Shown piece after piece: positions 27,056 through 35,222 of a stretch of 64,000 nucleotides of DNA. Source of the DNA: Haematomicrobium sanguinis DSM 21259 (GTDB lineage: Bacteria; Actinomycetota; Actinomycetes; Actinomycetales; Micrococcaceae); NCBI RefSeq assembly GCF_000688395.1, contig NZ_JIAG01000005.1, positions 62,001-126,000 of the forward strand, in the 5' to 3' direction. The notes below the pieces were generated by a model. That model searched no databases. It saw only the letters and a list, made by a program, of their open reading frames with translations, and was not told the DNA's origin. Every line of letters starts with the position of its first letter. Position 1 is the first letter of the stretch. Made by a program: the position numbers and the translations under genes.

Positions 27056-28168
27056 ATGGACAGCGAAACCGCGCTGGCTCAGTCCGTGTTGATCCACGGC
27101 CCCATTTCGCGAAGTGACCTCACCCGGCGGCTCGATCTATCTCCCGCGAGCCTGACCCGGCTGGCAAAGCCGCTGCTGGATCGGGGCCTTCTCGTGGAAC
27201 TCGGTGAAGTGGCCGACGGCTCGGTCGGTCGACGCTCCCGCCCGCTGGATGTCGCCAAAAACGTCGGGTCCTTCATTGGAATCAAGCTCACCGGGGATCG
27301 GCTCTATGCGGTTCACACCAATGTTAGGGCGCAACCCCTAGGTTCACGATCGCATCCGATCAAGGACGCCAGTCCCGACGGCGTCGTAAAACTGATTGAG
27401 AAAACGATTGGCGAGTTGAAGGCAGAGGATCTGGTCGGTCTCGGCGTTTCGCTCGGGGGAACGGTCCGCGATGGCATCGTGGAGAACGCGCCGTTCTTAG
27501 GGTGGCAAAACGTCCCCTTCGCAGAGCTCCTGACATCCAATATTTCCGGTCCCGTCGCCATCGAGAACGATTTGATTGCCCTCGCCGAAGCCGAGCGCTG
27601 GTTTGGGATCGGTAAGGATTTGCCGGGGTTTGTTGTTGTGACAATTGGCGCTGGCGTCGGATACGCGCTTGTCGTTAACGGTGAAACAGTAGTGACCCCG
27701 GACGCAGGAACCGGAACCGGCGGCCATATTCCGCTCAGCAGTGACGGTTCGGTCTGCCCGGATGGACACCGCGGATGCTCCCGCGCGCTCCTGACCTCGC
27801 CGGCTATTTCGAACCAGGTTTCCGCCGCGCTGGGCCGACCTGTGAGCTACGAGGAAGCGCTCAAGCTGGCCGCCGATGGCGATCCGGCCGCGCGCACGAT
27901 CATCGACGATGCTGCCGACGCGCTGGGAACATTTTTTGCACTGGCCGCGAACTTCACACTGCAGTCCTCCATCGTCCTCGCAGGCGAAGGCGTAGGCCTG
28001 TACCTACGAAATCGGGATCGGGTCTCGGCAAGAGTTGACCAACTACGCTCTACATCTGCCAAGCCCGTCACGGTCCAAGTCGACGAATCGGGCTTCGACG
28101 CTTGGGCCCGCGGCGCCGCCACTATCGCCATCCAGTCCGCATTGCACCAACTCCCCACTCAAAAATAG
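27056..28168 (+). CDS. ROK-family transcriptional repressor
   Basis: 370 residues if started at the ATG at 27056, which has GGAGGG five bases upstream. A longer frame opens with TTG at 26927, but its extra 43 residues do not look like the family. The N-terminal winged helix is ISRSDLTRRLDLSPASLTRLAKPLLDRGLL. The ROK sugar-kinase-like domain has LGVSLGGTVRDG, VTIGAGVGYALV and a zinc-type cluster CPDGHRGCSRALL. These proteins usually sense a sugar and release DNA. Its divergent position points to control of the alpha-galactoside operon. Confidence 0.9.
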   Translation: MDSETALAQSVLIHGPISRSDLTRRLDLSPASLTRLAKPLLDRGLLVELGEVADGSVGRRSRPLDVAKNVGSFIGIKLTGDRLYAVHTNVRAQPLGSRSHPIKDASPDGVVKLIEKTIGELKAEDLVGLGVSLGGTVRDGIVENAPFLGWQNVPFAELLTSNISGPVAIENDLIALAEAERWFGIGKDLPGFVVVTIGAGVGYALVVNGETVVTPDAGTGTGGHIPLSSDGSVCPDGHRGCSRALLTSPAISNQVSAALGRPVSYEEALKLAADGDPAARTIIDDAADALGTFFALAANFTLQSSIVLAGEGVGLYLRNRDRVSARVDQLRSTSAKPVTVQVDESGFDAWARGAATIAIQSALHQLPTQK

Positions 28169-28682
28169 TGTTCTGCGATGCGGCGCGCCCGCGACAGTTG
28201 GGGGGGTCTCTTCGGATTGGCTGGCGATAAACCCCCAAGGGGCAATCTGGTGAGGATCATCGCCGTCGTGCATCTTTAGAGCTACACGGTGGCGGTAGTC
28301 GCTTGCGTTGCTAGGAGCGCGAGGCGGCCCGCGGACGGGGGCCCAAGTTCGGCGCGTAGATAAGGAGCGCGTGGCCCGGTTCGGCACCGATGGGTCCGGT
28401 GCGCCTCGGGCCAAGTTAGCCCACATTGGACGCTTTCGCTCGGCATTTCAGCCCCGCATACAGCGCGCGGCACCGGCGGATGCCACGTTTGGCCTAGTCA
28501 GCGGCCTGTGCGCAGCTCGAGCACCCGCGGAACCTCGTCTTATGCGGGGCTGAAATGCTGACCGATGTGGGCTAGATGTTGCGCGACCTGATGAGGTTGG
28601 TGACACAGTTGGGCCGCCAAAGGGGCGATGAGTTCACATCCGACGGGAACGTTCGCATACGTAGCCCACTAAGTATGATGAT
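28169..28682. other. Gene-free stretch between the ROK gene and the IS481 remnant
   Basis: No coding sequence is supported here. It holds CATCGCCGTCGTGCATC at 28258-28274, identical to 16963-16979. It also holds the second copy of the nested inverted-repeat element (28417-28574). A G-run at 28198-28206 can pair with CCCCCAA at 28232-28238 over seven bases but lacks a T tract. Confidence 0.6.
28417..28574. repeat. Nested inverted-repeat element, copy 2
   Basis: Outer arms TAGCCCACATTGG (28417-28429) and CCGATGTGGGCTA (28562-28574) pair with one mismatch. Inner arms GCATTTCAGCCCCGCATA (28443-28460) and its exact complement (28541-28558) give an 18-bp perfect stem. Interior blocks such as GCGCGCGG, ACCGGCGG and CCTAGTCAGCG are shared with copy 1 at 20683-20839, in the same orientation. 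Confidence 0.85.
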
Positions 28683-29169
28683 GTGTCCAAGTCAAAAGTC
28701 ATCATTCTCAGCGTCGCACAACAAGGCCTCTCCAAAACAGAAGTCGCCACCAAATTCGGCGTCTCACGCAGATGGGTACAAAAACTCGTCGACCGCTACA
28801 ACTGTGGCGGACTCGAGGTCCCCACCACAACCCACGCCAAACCACCCCTCAACTGCGCGAGCACATCATCTGAGGTTGACCCCAAAGCCATACCCCCGCA
28901 AACTCGCCACCACGCACTACCGCATACGCTTCGACAAAGTCACCAAAGACGGCAAACTCACCCTCGGACACGCCGGCAAACTCCACCAACTCGGCATCGG
29001 AGCACGATGGGCAAGAACCCCCGCCCTCATGCTCATCGACAACAACACCGTCACCGTTCTCCACCAAGACACAGGCGAAATACTCTCCACCAACACCATC
29101 AACGAACACACAAACTACTGGCGCAACAACGAAAGAGAGCCCGGCCGATGGCCAGGCTCTCAAACGTGA
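28683..29169 (+). pseudogene. IS481-family transposase remnant
   Basis: The frame from the GTG at 28683 gives the N-terminal helix-turn-helix of IS481 transposases (ILSVAQQGLSKTEVATKFGV, SRRWVQKLVDRY). It then jumps to a second frame encoding the family's C-terminal end (HYRIRFDKVTKDGKLTLGHA, LHQLGIGARWA, LMLIDNNTVTVL, DTGEIL). The catalytic DDE core between them is absent, so there is a large internal deletion plus a frameshift. GTGAACTATGTCGCG and GTGAACGATGTCTCG just after it resemble IS481 ends. It marks the left edge of the island. Confidence 0.8.
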
Positions 29170-29188
29170 ACTATGTCGCGACTCATAC

Positions 29189-29662
29189 GTGAACGATGTC
29201 TCGACTCATCACATTGTGGGGCTCCTAAAGACTTACTGCAATCAAGACGAGACAGTCCGCCAACTCGGCGGCCTGGTGACAGAAGCCCGAGGTCAGATCA
29301 GAGGTGTCGCGCCGCGAGGCGCGCCGCTGCCTCCGCGACCGGCGCGTAAAGGGAAGCACCTGCCTATTGAAACGGAGCGAGCGATCGTGGCCGAGTACCA
29401 GGCAGGGCAGACGATGAAAGCGATTGCCGCGAAGCACGGCATTCATCGCGCCACGGTCAGCGAGGTACTCGATAGGACGGGCGCGGCGAAGCGCCCGAAG
29501 GGCATGAGTCCGAGCCAAGTCGACATGGCTGCTCGTCTCTACGAATCCGGCCTATCGCTCGCCAACGTCGGCGCGCAGCTCGGGTTCGATGCCACCACGA
29601 TCCGCACGATGCTCTTGCGACATGGTGTAGTTACACGGGATAGTCACGGTCGAGAAAGATGA
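29189..29662 (+). CDS. Small protein with two helix-turn-helix repeats
   Basis: 157 residues from the GTG at 29189, although the first ten or so codons lie in an IS481-type end and the true start may be later. Two homeodomain-like HTH units are visible: AIVAEYQAGQTMKAIAAKHG with IHRATVSEVLDRTG, and AARLYESGLSLANVGAQLG with FDATTIRTMLLRHGV, ending DSHGRER. Such Hin-like HTH proteins are common next to recombinases and in actinobacterial mobile elements. It may be the DNA-binding tail of a recombinase or a separate regulator. It sits at the island edge and converges on the Abi gene. Confidence 0.6.
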   Translation: MNDVSTHHIVGLLKTYCNQDETVRQLGGLVTEARGQIRGVAPRGAPLPPRPARKGKHLPIETERAIVAEYQAGQTMKAIAAKHGIHRATVSEVLDRTGAAKRPKGMSPSQVDMAARLYESGLSLANVGAQLGFDATTIRTMLLRHGVVTRDSHGRER

Positions 29663-29665
29663 CTT

Positions 29666-30481
29666 TCACGATGATGATTGCCGTCGCCACGGCGCCGCGG
29701 TATCGCCATACGTGTCCAGAACGATCTCGCACCAGGTACGCCCTGCGTTCACCGCGAGGCGTGCGTGTCTGGCGGTCAAATTGGATGCACGCGTACGCCC
29801 GTGCCCGCTTCCTTCGGCGTTGCGTAGCTCGGTGATCCCAATGGCGATACCCTTGACCCCGCCGAGCACCTTCTTGATCGCTGCTGAGCTGTCGATGGCG
29901 GCGCTCACACCGGACGCCGACAGGCCGAGTGCCTCCTGAGTTTGGCTGAGCAGGGCAGGGAGGTCAGCATCCTTAGCGACCGTCTTCCCCAGGTGCTCAA
30001 GCACTGTCTTCGCCGTGGCCTCGATCAACTCCTTCACCGCGCCGACCACGCCGGCAGGATCGGAGTCGAGCAGCAGCTCAATACGCCGGAAAGCGTCGCG
30101 GATACCCGAAGCGTCGCGCAGGCCGTCGAGCCCAGACAGCGAGGAAAGCGCGCCGCCGACCAGCGTGATCTTGCGGCTCGCGTCGACCGAGAAGCCGTCG
30201 ACTTCGAGCACGCGAGTGAACGGAGTGATGTCGTCACCGCCAAACTCGATGAGGAAACTCTCGTAGACGCGGAGGACACGACGAATGTGTTCAAGGCTTG
30301 CCCAGTCAACGGATGCCTCGTACTCGGCCCAGAGCGTGACGCGCTGGCCGCCAAGTAATGTGGTTGTCCCCGGAGCGAAGCCTTCGGCTTGCCATATGCG
30401 ATCGATCTCCCGGAGCACCATGCGCTGCGAGACGGCGTCGCGGAAGACTCCGCGCACTCTGCCGGTGATGAGGTCAGTCAT
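29666..30481 (-). CDS. Abortive-infection-like protein (Abi_C domain)
   Basis: 271 residues. The C-terminal half matches the Abi_C family: DPAGVVGAVKELIEATAKTVLEHL, then LRNAEGSGHGRT and ASNLTARHARLAVNAG, a conserved pattern of helices with a GxGHGR core. The N-terminal part is unassigned. It is the last gene of the seven-gene defence operon and overlaps qatD by eight bases, so it is translated with it. The domain suggests growth arrest or cell death on infection; whether it works with QatABCD or alone cannot be told. Confidence 0.75.
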   Translation of the reverse strand: MTDLITGRVRGVFRDAVSQRMVLREIDRIWQAEGFAPGTTTLLGGQRVTLWAEYEASVDWASLEHIRRVLRVYESFLIEFGGDDITPFTRVLEVDGFSVDASRKITLVGGALSSLSGLDGLRDASGIRDAFRRIELLLDSDPAGVVGAVKELIEATAKTVLEHLGKTVAKDADLPALLSQTQEALGLSASGVSAAIDSSAAIKKVLGGVKGIAIGITELRNAEGSGHGRTRASNLTARHARLAVNAGRTWCEIVLDTYGDTAAPWRRQSSS

Positions 30482-31286
30482 GTATCACACCGCGAAGGGT
30501 TTCTTGCCAGTCCGTATTTAGGCGATCCATGACACCAACACTTTGAACAAGCCGTGCGAAGTTTCGCCAGAAGTGTGTGCGCATCTCCAACCGATCGACG
30601 CCTTCTCGTGCAGCGAGCCGACGCTCGACTTCGTCCACGCCGCCAGGCTGACGGGCACCTCGGGTGCGACGGTCTCCATACGGGTGATCTGTCTCGGACA
30701 GTATGCGGCTGCGTGGGATCATGCGAACGGTCTCTTCTGAGGACATCATCGCCGGCGGCAGAGAGAAGTAGCACCCGAGCCGGATGGCTTCCTCGGTCAG
30801 TTCAGCGCCACCCGTCCACCAGTGAAGGATCACGCCGTCGACTGGCGTCCGATGAAGTTCGCGCAAGACGCGCAGATGAGCACCTGCACTGTGAACGCTC
30901 ACCAGCCGCGGGTGTTGCTGCAGCACCCGCAGCACCGAGCGGAAGGTGTCGAGCTGAAGTTCGATCGGCACACGGCTCGTTCCATCGAGTCCTACTTCTC
31001 CGACGAGTGCCGTGCTCTGGATCGCTTTCTCGAATGCTTCGACAGCGAACGCCTTGTTCGCTCGCACTAGGCCAGGATGCACGCCGACGCCCCACAGAGT
31101 TCGGATGTCACGCCGTTCCCGAACGAGCTCGAACTCATCGAGCGACCGAGTCATCGCAAACACGAATGCTCCGAGCTGGCGGAGATCGCGCTCAGAAATA
31201 TTGGCGTCAACGTGTGCGTGCGTGTCGAGCGGCGGTGGAACTTTCAAAGCGAGAGGCTCCTCAACTCTTCTCGCCCACGACGACAA
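30474..31286 (-). CDS. qatD: QatD, TatD-like metal-dependent DNase of the Qat system
   Basis: 270 residues. TatD-family metal ligands are present: DTHAHVD (H23, H25), VGEVGLDG and ILSETDHPYGDR. In QatABCD anti-phage systems QatD is the TatD-like nuclease. The given ATG at 31286 lies 43 bases inside qatC, and a later start just before the DTHAHVD segment cannot be excluded. It overlaps the Abi-like gene by eight bases at its 3' end. Confidence 0.88.
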   Translation of the reverse strand: MSSWARRVEEPLALKVPPPLDTHAHVDANISERDLRQLGAFVFAMTRSLDEFELVRERRDIRTLWGVGVHPGLVRANKAFAVEAFEKAIQSTALVGEVGLDGTSRVPIELQLDTFRSVLRVLQQHPRLVSVHSAGAHLRVLRELHRTPVDGVILHWWTGGAELTEEAIRLGCYFSLPPAMMSSEETVRMIPRSRILSETDHPYGDRRTRGARQPGGVDEVERRLAAREGVDRLEMRTHFWRNFARLVQSVGVMDRLNTDWQETLRGVIHD

Positions 31287-32536
31287 AGCTCATTCACCTC
31301 TGCCAGAGATACTCCAGACGGGAGCTGCAGCCGGGCGAGGTCAGACTCCCCGAAAGGCTCGCGCAGGAAATCCCGCATCGCTGGAATGACACTCTTGTCT
31401 GCCACCCAGGCGGTCTGCTTCGCTCCGCTCGGGACAAGGTAGGTGGTGGTGTCCGCTACGCCGGAAGCGGCGAATGACGCTCGCCGGAGCACGCAACCGA
31501 AGCAGACACCGCAAGCTACCTTCGGCGAAATTCCGTATGTCTTCGCTCCCGTGTGCGAACACGACGATGTCTCGCTGAGGAATGCGCTTGCCACTTCAAC
31601 GCCGAAGGCGTCTCGCACTTGTGCGAACATCTCACCCTTGGTGATGTTCGCGTAGGGATTTACCAGATCGCTGTGCGCCCCGACGCTGTCGAGAAGCGAG
31701 ATTAGATCACCGAGGAACTTCGGATGTGTCGTCTTGGTCGATAAGCTGCCACGACGACTTCTGGACAGCGGCGGGTTGATCGAGGCATACCCATTCTCAG
31801 GAATCCAGAGCGGAATCTTGTTCACGGATGCGACGGCCAGACCGAGAGCGATGAAGAGAAACGAGCGCGACCGGGACGAGTTTTCCCGACCGTATGAAGT
31901 GCCTGACGGCGACCGCCGTCCACGCGCGAGATGCACCTTGACGTGGTCCGCCTGCGTACCGGGGGCCAGCCGTTCGATCTCCTTGGCGATCCGCGTCTGC
32001 AGCGGCGACAGGGTGGGTGACGCCCAGTGGGAGACCAGAATTTGCTTCTCGTCTCGTGTGGCAAGCTCACGGGCAGAGAGCAATGCTCCTGCAGCCGAGT
32101 CCGCACCGCCGCTGAGGAGAACGACTCGCTTGGCGTCTATCCCGATCGTGCCAATCTGCTCCGGGTTACCTGTCCGCCTTTGGAAGGCGAAGTGCCAGAT
32201 ATCTCCCGTAAGAAACCCAAGGAGGCGCTCCAGGTCAATCCTGACATCGTTCCAGGGCGTCATTGCGAGCACGTCGACGGTGAGGGAGATGTCGCGCTGG
32301 TTCCATCTCGACAGACTCCCGGAGCGACTTGCCGAACGGTCGGCGGCCAGAACAGCGGCAGCGATGCGAACCAGATCGATGTTCCGATTGTTGACCGCTC
32401 CAAAGTCGCCAAGGAGCGGCCCGATGCTGGCCTTGAAGTAGTTAGTAGATGCCTTGCCGTGCCAATAGAAGGTCTTGTCGACGTCTGGCGTCGCCGGGTC
32501 GGGAACGGGTGCGACGGTGAGCTCGTACTCGAACAT
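31244..32536 (-). CDS. qatC: QatC, QueC-like ATP pyrophosphatase of the Qat system
   Basis: 430 residues. The PP-loop SGGADS is at 142-147 (RVVLLSGGADSAAGAL), and a QueC-like zinc cluster occurs later (ETSSCSHTG..., VACGVCFGCVLRR). QueC makes preQ0; in the Qat system the QueC-like protein is thought to modify a protein or nucleic acid partner. It starts two bases after the qatB stop, confirming the operon. Family assignment rests on the PP-loop, the cysteine cluster and gene order. Confidence 0.88.
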   Translation of the reverse strand: MFEYELTVAPVPDPATPDVDKTFYWHGKASTNYFKASIGPLLGDFGAVNNRNIDLVRIAAAVLAADRSASRSGSLSRWNQRDISLTVDVLAMTPWNDVRIDLERLLGFLTGDIWHFAFQRRTGNPEQIGTIGIDAKRVVLLSGGADSAAGALLSARELATRDEKQILVSHWASPTLSPLQTRIAKEIERLAPGTQADHVKVHLARGRRSPSGTSYGRENSSRSRSFLFIALGLAVASVNKIPLWIPENGYASINPPLSRSRRGSLSTKTTHPKFLGDLISLLDSVGAHSDLVNPYANITKGEMFAQVRDAFGVEVASAFLSETSSCSHTGAKTYGISPKVACGVCFGCVLRRASFAASGVADTTTYLVPSGAKQTAWVADKSVIPAMRDFLREPFGESDLARLQLPSGVSLAEVNELCRRGREELRSLSL

Positions 32537-32538
32537 GG

Positions 32539-33297
32539 CTACTCGCCGCTCCTTCGATACGTCCGGCGCAGGAACCGCAACCCACGTTCGATCGCCGCGT
32601 CGATCGCCTCCTGAGATGCACCACGCTCCGAGAGGTTCGCCCGCGCCGCGAGATGCTGACTCGCCTCGTAGACGTCATCGACAAACTCCTCTCGGGTAAC
32701 CGCATCCTGTGAGGTGAACTCGCCGGACTCCGAGAGAAAGATCTCTGCGATCATAAGCCCGATCGCATGCTCTGCCGTCGCCGCTGCGTCCGGCAACGTC
32801 GCGTTCTGCTCGGGGTCGAGCATCCAATCAAGAAGCCGTCCAGCAATGTCACGCTGTTCTTCATTCGGGATGTCGCTGCTCGTCTGCGCCTCGCAAACCA
32901 CATCGAGGATGCTGCGAACCATCTCGGCACGTGTTGGCAACGCCGAGAGCTTGTCGAAGTCGAGGCCGGCCTTGGCGAGTGTCTCGCGATCACCCTCGCG
33001 GAACGCGCGCGCGAGGTTGGCAGCGCGACCAGCGGTTGCCGCATAGACGCGCGCATCGCGCCGTGGAGAACTCTGCTTGCGTCCGCCACCCAATGTGCCG
33101 CCGCCAGCTGTACCTCCGCCTCCGCCCCCGGATGAGCGACGCGGAAAGACCGGAATCTTGAGTGCCTGAGCGACGACCCTCTCGGGGATGGGCGTCTTGG
33201 CGGTGTCGGTTTGGCTTTGCGCCCACTGGTCAACACCATCTCGGAGCACGCGCGAGACTTTGCTCGTCGAGCCCTTGTACGACGAGCTCGTACCCAT
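32539..33297 (-). CDS. qatB: QatB
   Basis: 252 residues. The N-terminus MGTSSSYKGSTSKVSRVL and a glycine-rich linker (RRSSGGGGGGTAGGGTLGGG, about residues 54-73) are typical of QatB, which has no well-defined enzymatic domain. The rest is helical. It lies between qatA and qatC with two-base gaps on both sides. QatB has been proposed as the target of QatC modification; this is known-family inference, not visible here. Confidence 0.85.
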   Translation of the reverse strand: MGTSSSYKGSTSKVSRVLRDGVDQWAQSQTDTAKTPIPERVVAQALKIPVFPRRSSGGGGGGTAGGGTLGGGRKQSSPRRDARVYAATAGRAANLARAFREGDRETLAKAGLDFDKLSALPTRAEMVRSILDVVCEAQTSSDIPNEEQRDIAGRLLDWMLDPEQNATLPDAAATAEHAIGLMIAEIFLSESGEFTSQDAVTREEFVDDVYEASQHLAARANLSERGASQEAIDAAIERGLRFLRRTYRRSGE

Positions 33298-33299
33298 AC

Positions 33300-35222
33300 T
33301 TAGATGCCCTCCTTGGCAGCTGCGACTGCTTCAACCAGTTCGGGCTTGCCACTCGCGTCGGCCATAGCGGTCAGCTGCTCCACGATCTCTTGTGGATCGT
33401 CAGCTTGGAGCTGAGCCAGACCACCGACCTTGAGGTCGGTCGGCTTGATTCGCTTGAGAGCCGCAACGACGGCCGACACAGCACCTGACTGCACTCGCGC
33501 AATACGCAACATGGCAACCACGCCCGCCGACTGCTTCTGCGGATCGTCGACGATGACACCGCCGATGTGATTGATCAGGAGATTTGCTTCCGCAGATTGC
33601 AAGCTCCGCAGCATATCTTCGGTAACACGTCGCGCCTCCGACGGCGACCGCGACAGAAGTTGCGTCGCGATATCCCGGATGGACTCGGGGAGTCCTTCCG
33701 ATGCGAGGAACACGCTCTTGAAGCTCGCAGCAAACACCAGATAGGGCGCGATGTCCTTCTTGGCGAGCGGCGGCGAGAGACGCGCCCAACGGATCAGCGC
33801 CTCGCTGAAACGCGGTTTGGATTCCTCCGCCTTGGCGCTCCTCCTGCTTGACGTTACGGCATCGTCAGCGCCCTCGACTGTCTCGGCGCTCACCGACACG
33901 GACTCGTCCGCCGACGGTTGCGCCGCGTCATCGTCCTCTTCTGCTGAAGGCGTGCCAGCCTGCACCTCAAGTGCGGCCATGTTCTGCCGCAAGGTCTGCT
34001 CGCGCAACCACCCGGTGACCTCTTTGAACTCGGTCGGAAAGTACTGTTCCAGCACCATAAGCTTGGCAATCGTCGCAGCGTCAAGCATGATCCCGCGGCG
34101 GGCGGCAATGCTGAGGCGCACCGACAGATCGTTAAGGAACCGCTTGATGCGCCGCGGGTTGCCCTTGGTCTTCTCATGCACAATCGGGCGAATGCGGGCG
34201 GCATTATTGCGCTGTTCGACGAAGGCATCCTTCTGAAGCGATGCGACTGTTTCGAGCGCAACCGCTCCTCGGCGCGCCTCCGACACATCCGCGACAATCT
34301 GGGCGTACTCATCCGGCTCGACCAGGGAGCGAATCTGAAGAAGCACAAGATACGCCTCAGCGTCGAAGTCCGAGAGCGCCGGCACCGGGACGGATGTCTG
34401 CACGATCTTGTGCAAGTAGAGCTGCGCCGGCGTCTCCTCGCCTGCGCTTGCCTCGGGAGCAGTCGGATACCGAGTTGCGATGGCGTCCGCCACTCGCTCC
34501 TCGTCCGCAGCGATGACAAAGGACATCTTCGGCACCGACAAGAACAGACGGATGGTCTCCAAGGTCTCTACGACCGTGTCCGGCAGGCAGCGATCAAGAT
34601 CATCGACGAGCACGACAACGTTGCGGATCTGCTTCAGATCTTCCGACTTGAGCAGGTCACGGAACTCGGTACGGAACTGCACCATGTCCGTTATCGGCTC
34701 CGGGTTTTCCTTGCCTTCTTCTTGCTTCGGTTTGACAAGCTCAAGCACACCGTCGAGAGACGGAAGCGTCACCGTAATTGCAGACTTCGCGGCGAGCTTG
34801 ATGGCCTTCGTCCAGTCGATGCGCTTAAGGAGCCGCTGGACTATCGCCTTTGACTTTGCGCCCGTGCCCTCAGCCGGAAGCGCCGCTTCGAGTTCGGCCA
34901 GAATCTCGCCGATTAAGGACTCTTTGATCCCCAGCTGCGGGTCATACTTCCACGGGTCGGTCTCGATAACGATGCGGGAGGGCAGGTCTTCGCCTTCGAC
35001 ACGCAGTTGCTGCGCAATTAGGCGCAGCACCGAGGTCTTGCCACTACCCCAGCTGCCAGACAGCCCCAGCGCGATCGGGTCGAGACGCGGATCGAGCAAG
35101 GCATCAACCACCGTTGAAGCGACAGCGTCAAACGAAAGAAGATCGACGTCCGTTGGTTCGTCAAGGAACAGTGGGTACGACGCATCCACCGTTGTTGCTC
35201 CATCTGCTATGTACTCACTCAC
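33300..35222 (-). CDS. qatA: QatA, KAP-family P-loop NTPase of the Qat system
   Basis: 640 residues. KAP NTPase motifs are clear: Walker A GSWGSGKT (residues 56-63) and Walker B NVVVLVDDLDRC. KAP proteins usually sense or transduce a signal; in Qat defence QatA is the ATPase subunit. A charged, Ser-rich region near residues 440-470 (AEEDDDAAQPSADESVSVSA) may be a flexible linker. The start overlaps the stop of the type III restriction subunit as ATGA, so Qat is translationally coupled to the restriction system. Confidence 0.9.
   Translation of the reverse strand: MSEYIADGATTVDASYPLFLDEPTDVDLLSFDAVASTVVDALLDPRLDPIALGLSGSWGSGKTSVLRLIAQQLRVEGEDLPSRIVIETDPWKYDPQLGIKESLIGEILAELEAALPAEGTGAKSKAIVQRLLKRIDWTKAIKLAAKSAITVTLPSLDGVLELVKPKQEEGKENPEPITDMVQFRTEFRDLLKSEDLKQIRNVVVLVDDLDRCLPDTVVETLETIRLFLSVPKMSFVIAADEERVADAIATRYPTAPEASAGEETPAQLYLHKIVQTSVPVPALSDFDAEAYLVLLQIRSLVEPDEYAQIVADVSEARRGAVALETVASLQKDAFVEQRNNAARIRPIVHEKTKGNPRRIKRFLNDLSVRLSIAARRGIMLDAATIAKLMVLEQYFPTEFKEVTGWLREQTLRQNMAALEVQAGTPSAEEDDDAAQPSADESVSVSAETVEGADDAVTSSRRSAKAEESKPRFSEALIRWARLSPPLAKKDIAPYLVFAASFKSVFLASEGLPESIRDIATQLLSRSPSEARRVTEDMLRSLQSAEANLLINHIGGVIVDDPQKQSAGVVAMLRIARVQSGAVSAVVAALKRIKPTDLKVGGLAQLQADDPQEIVEQLTAMADASGKPELVEAVAAAKEGI

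Noticed and set aside
28198-28238. G-run / CCCCCAA pairing after the ROK gene as a terminator
   Set aside because: Only seven pairs, a 27-base loop and no T tract.
29189-29230. Possible second copy of the tRNA-Ala 3' end as left attachment repeat (GTGGGGCTCCTAAAG)
   Set aside because: Similarity to the tRNA end is too weak, and serine integrases need only a very short core, so no direct repeat can be claimed.
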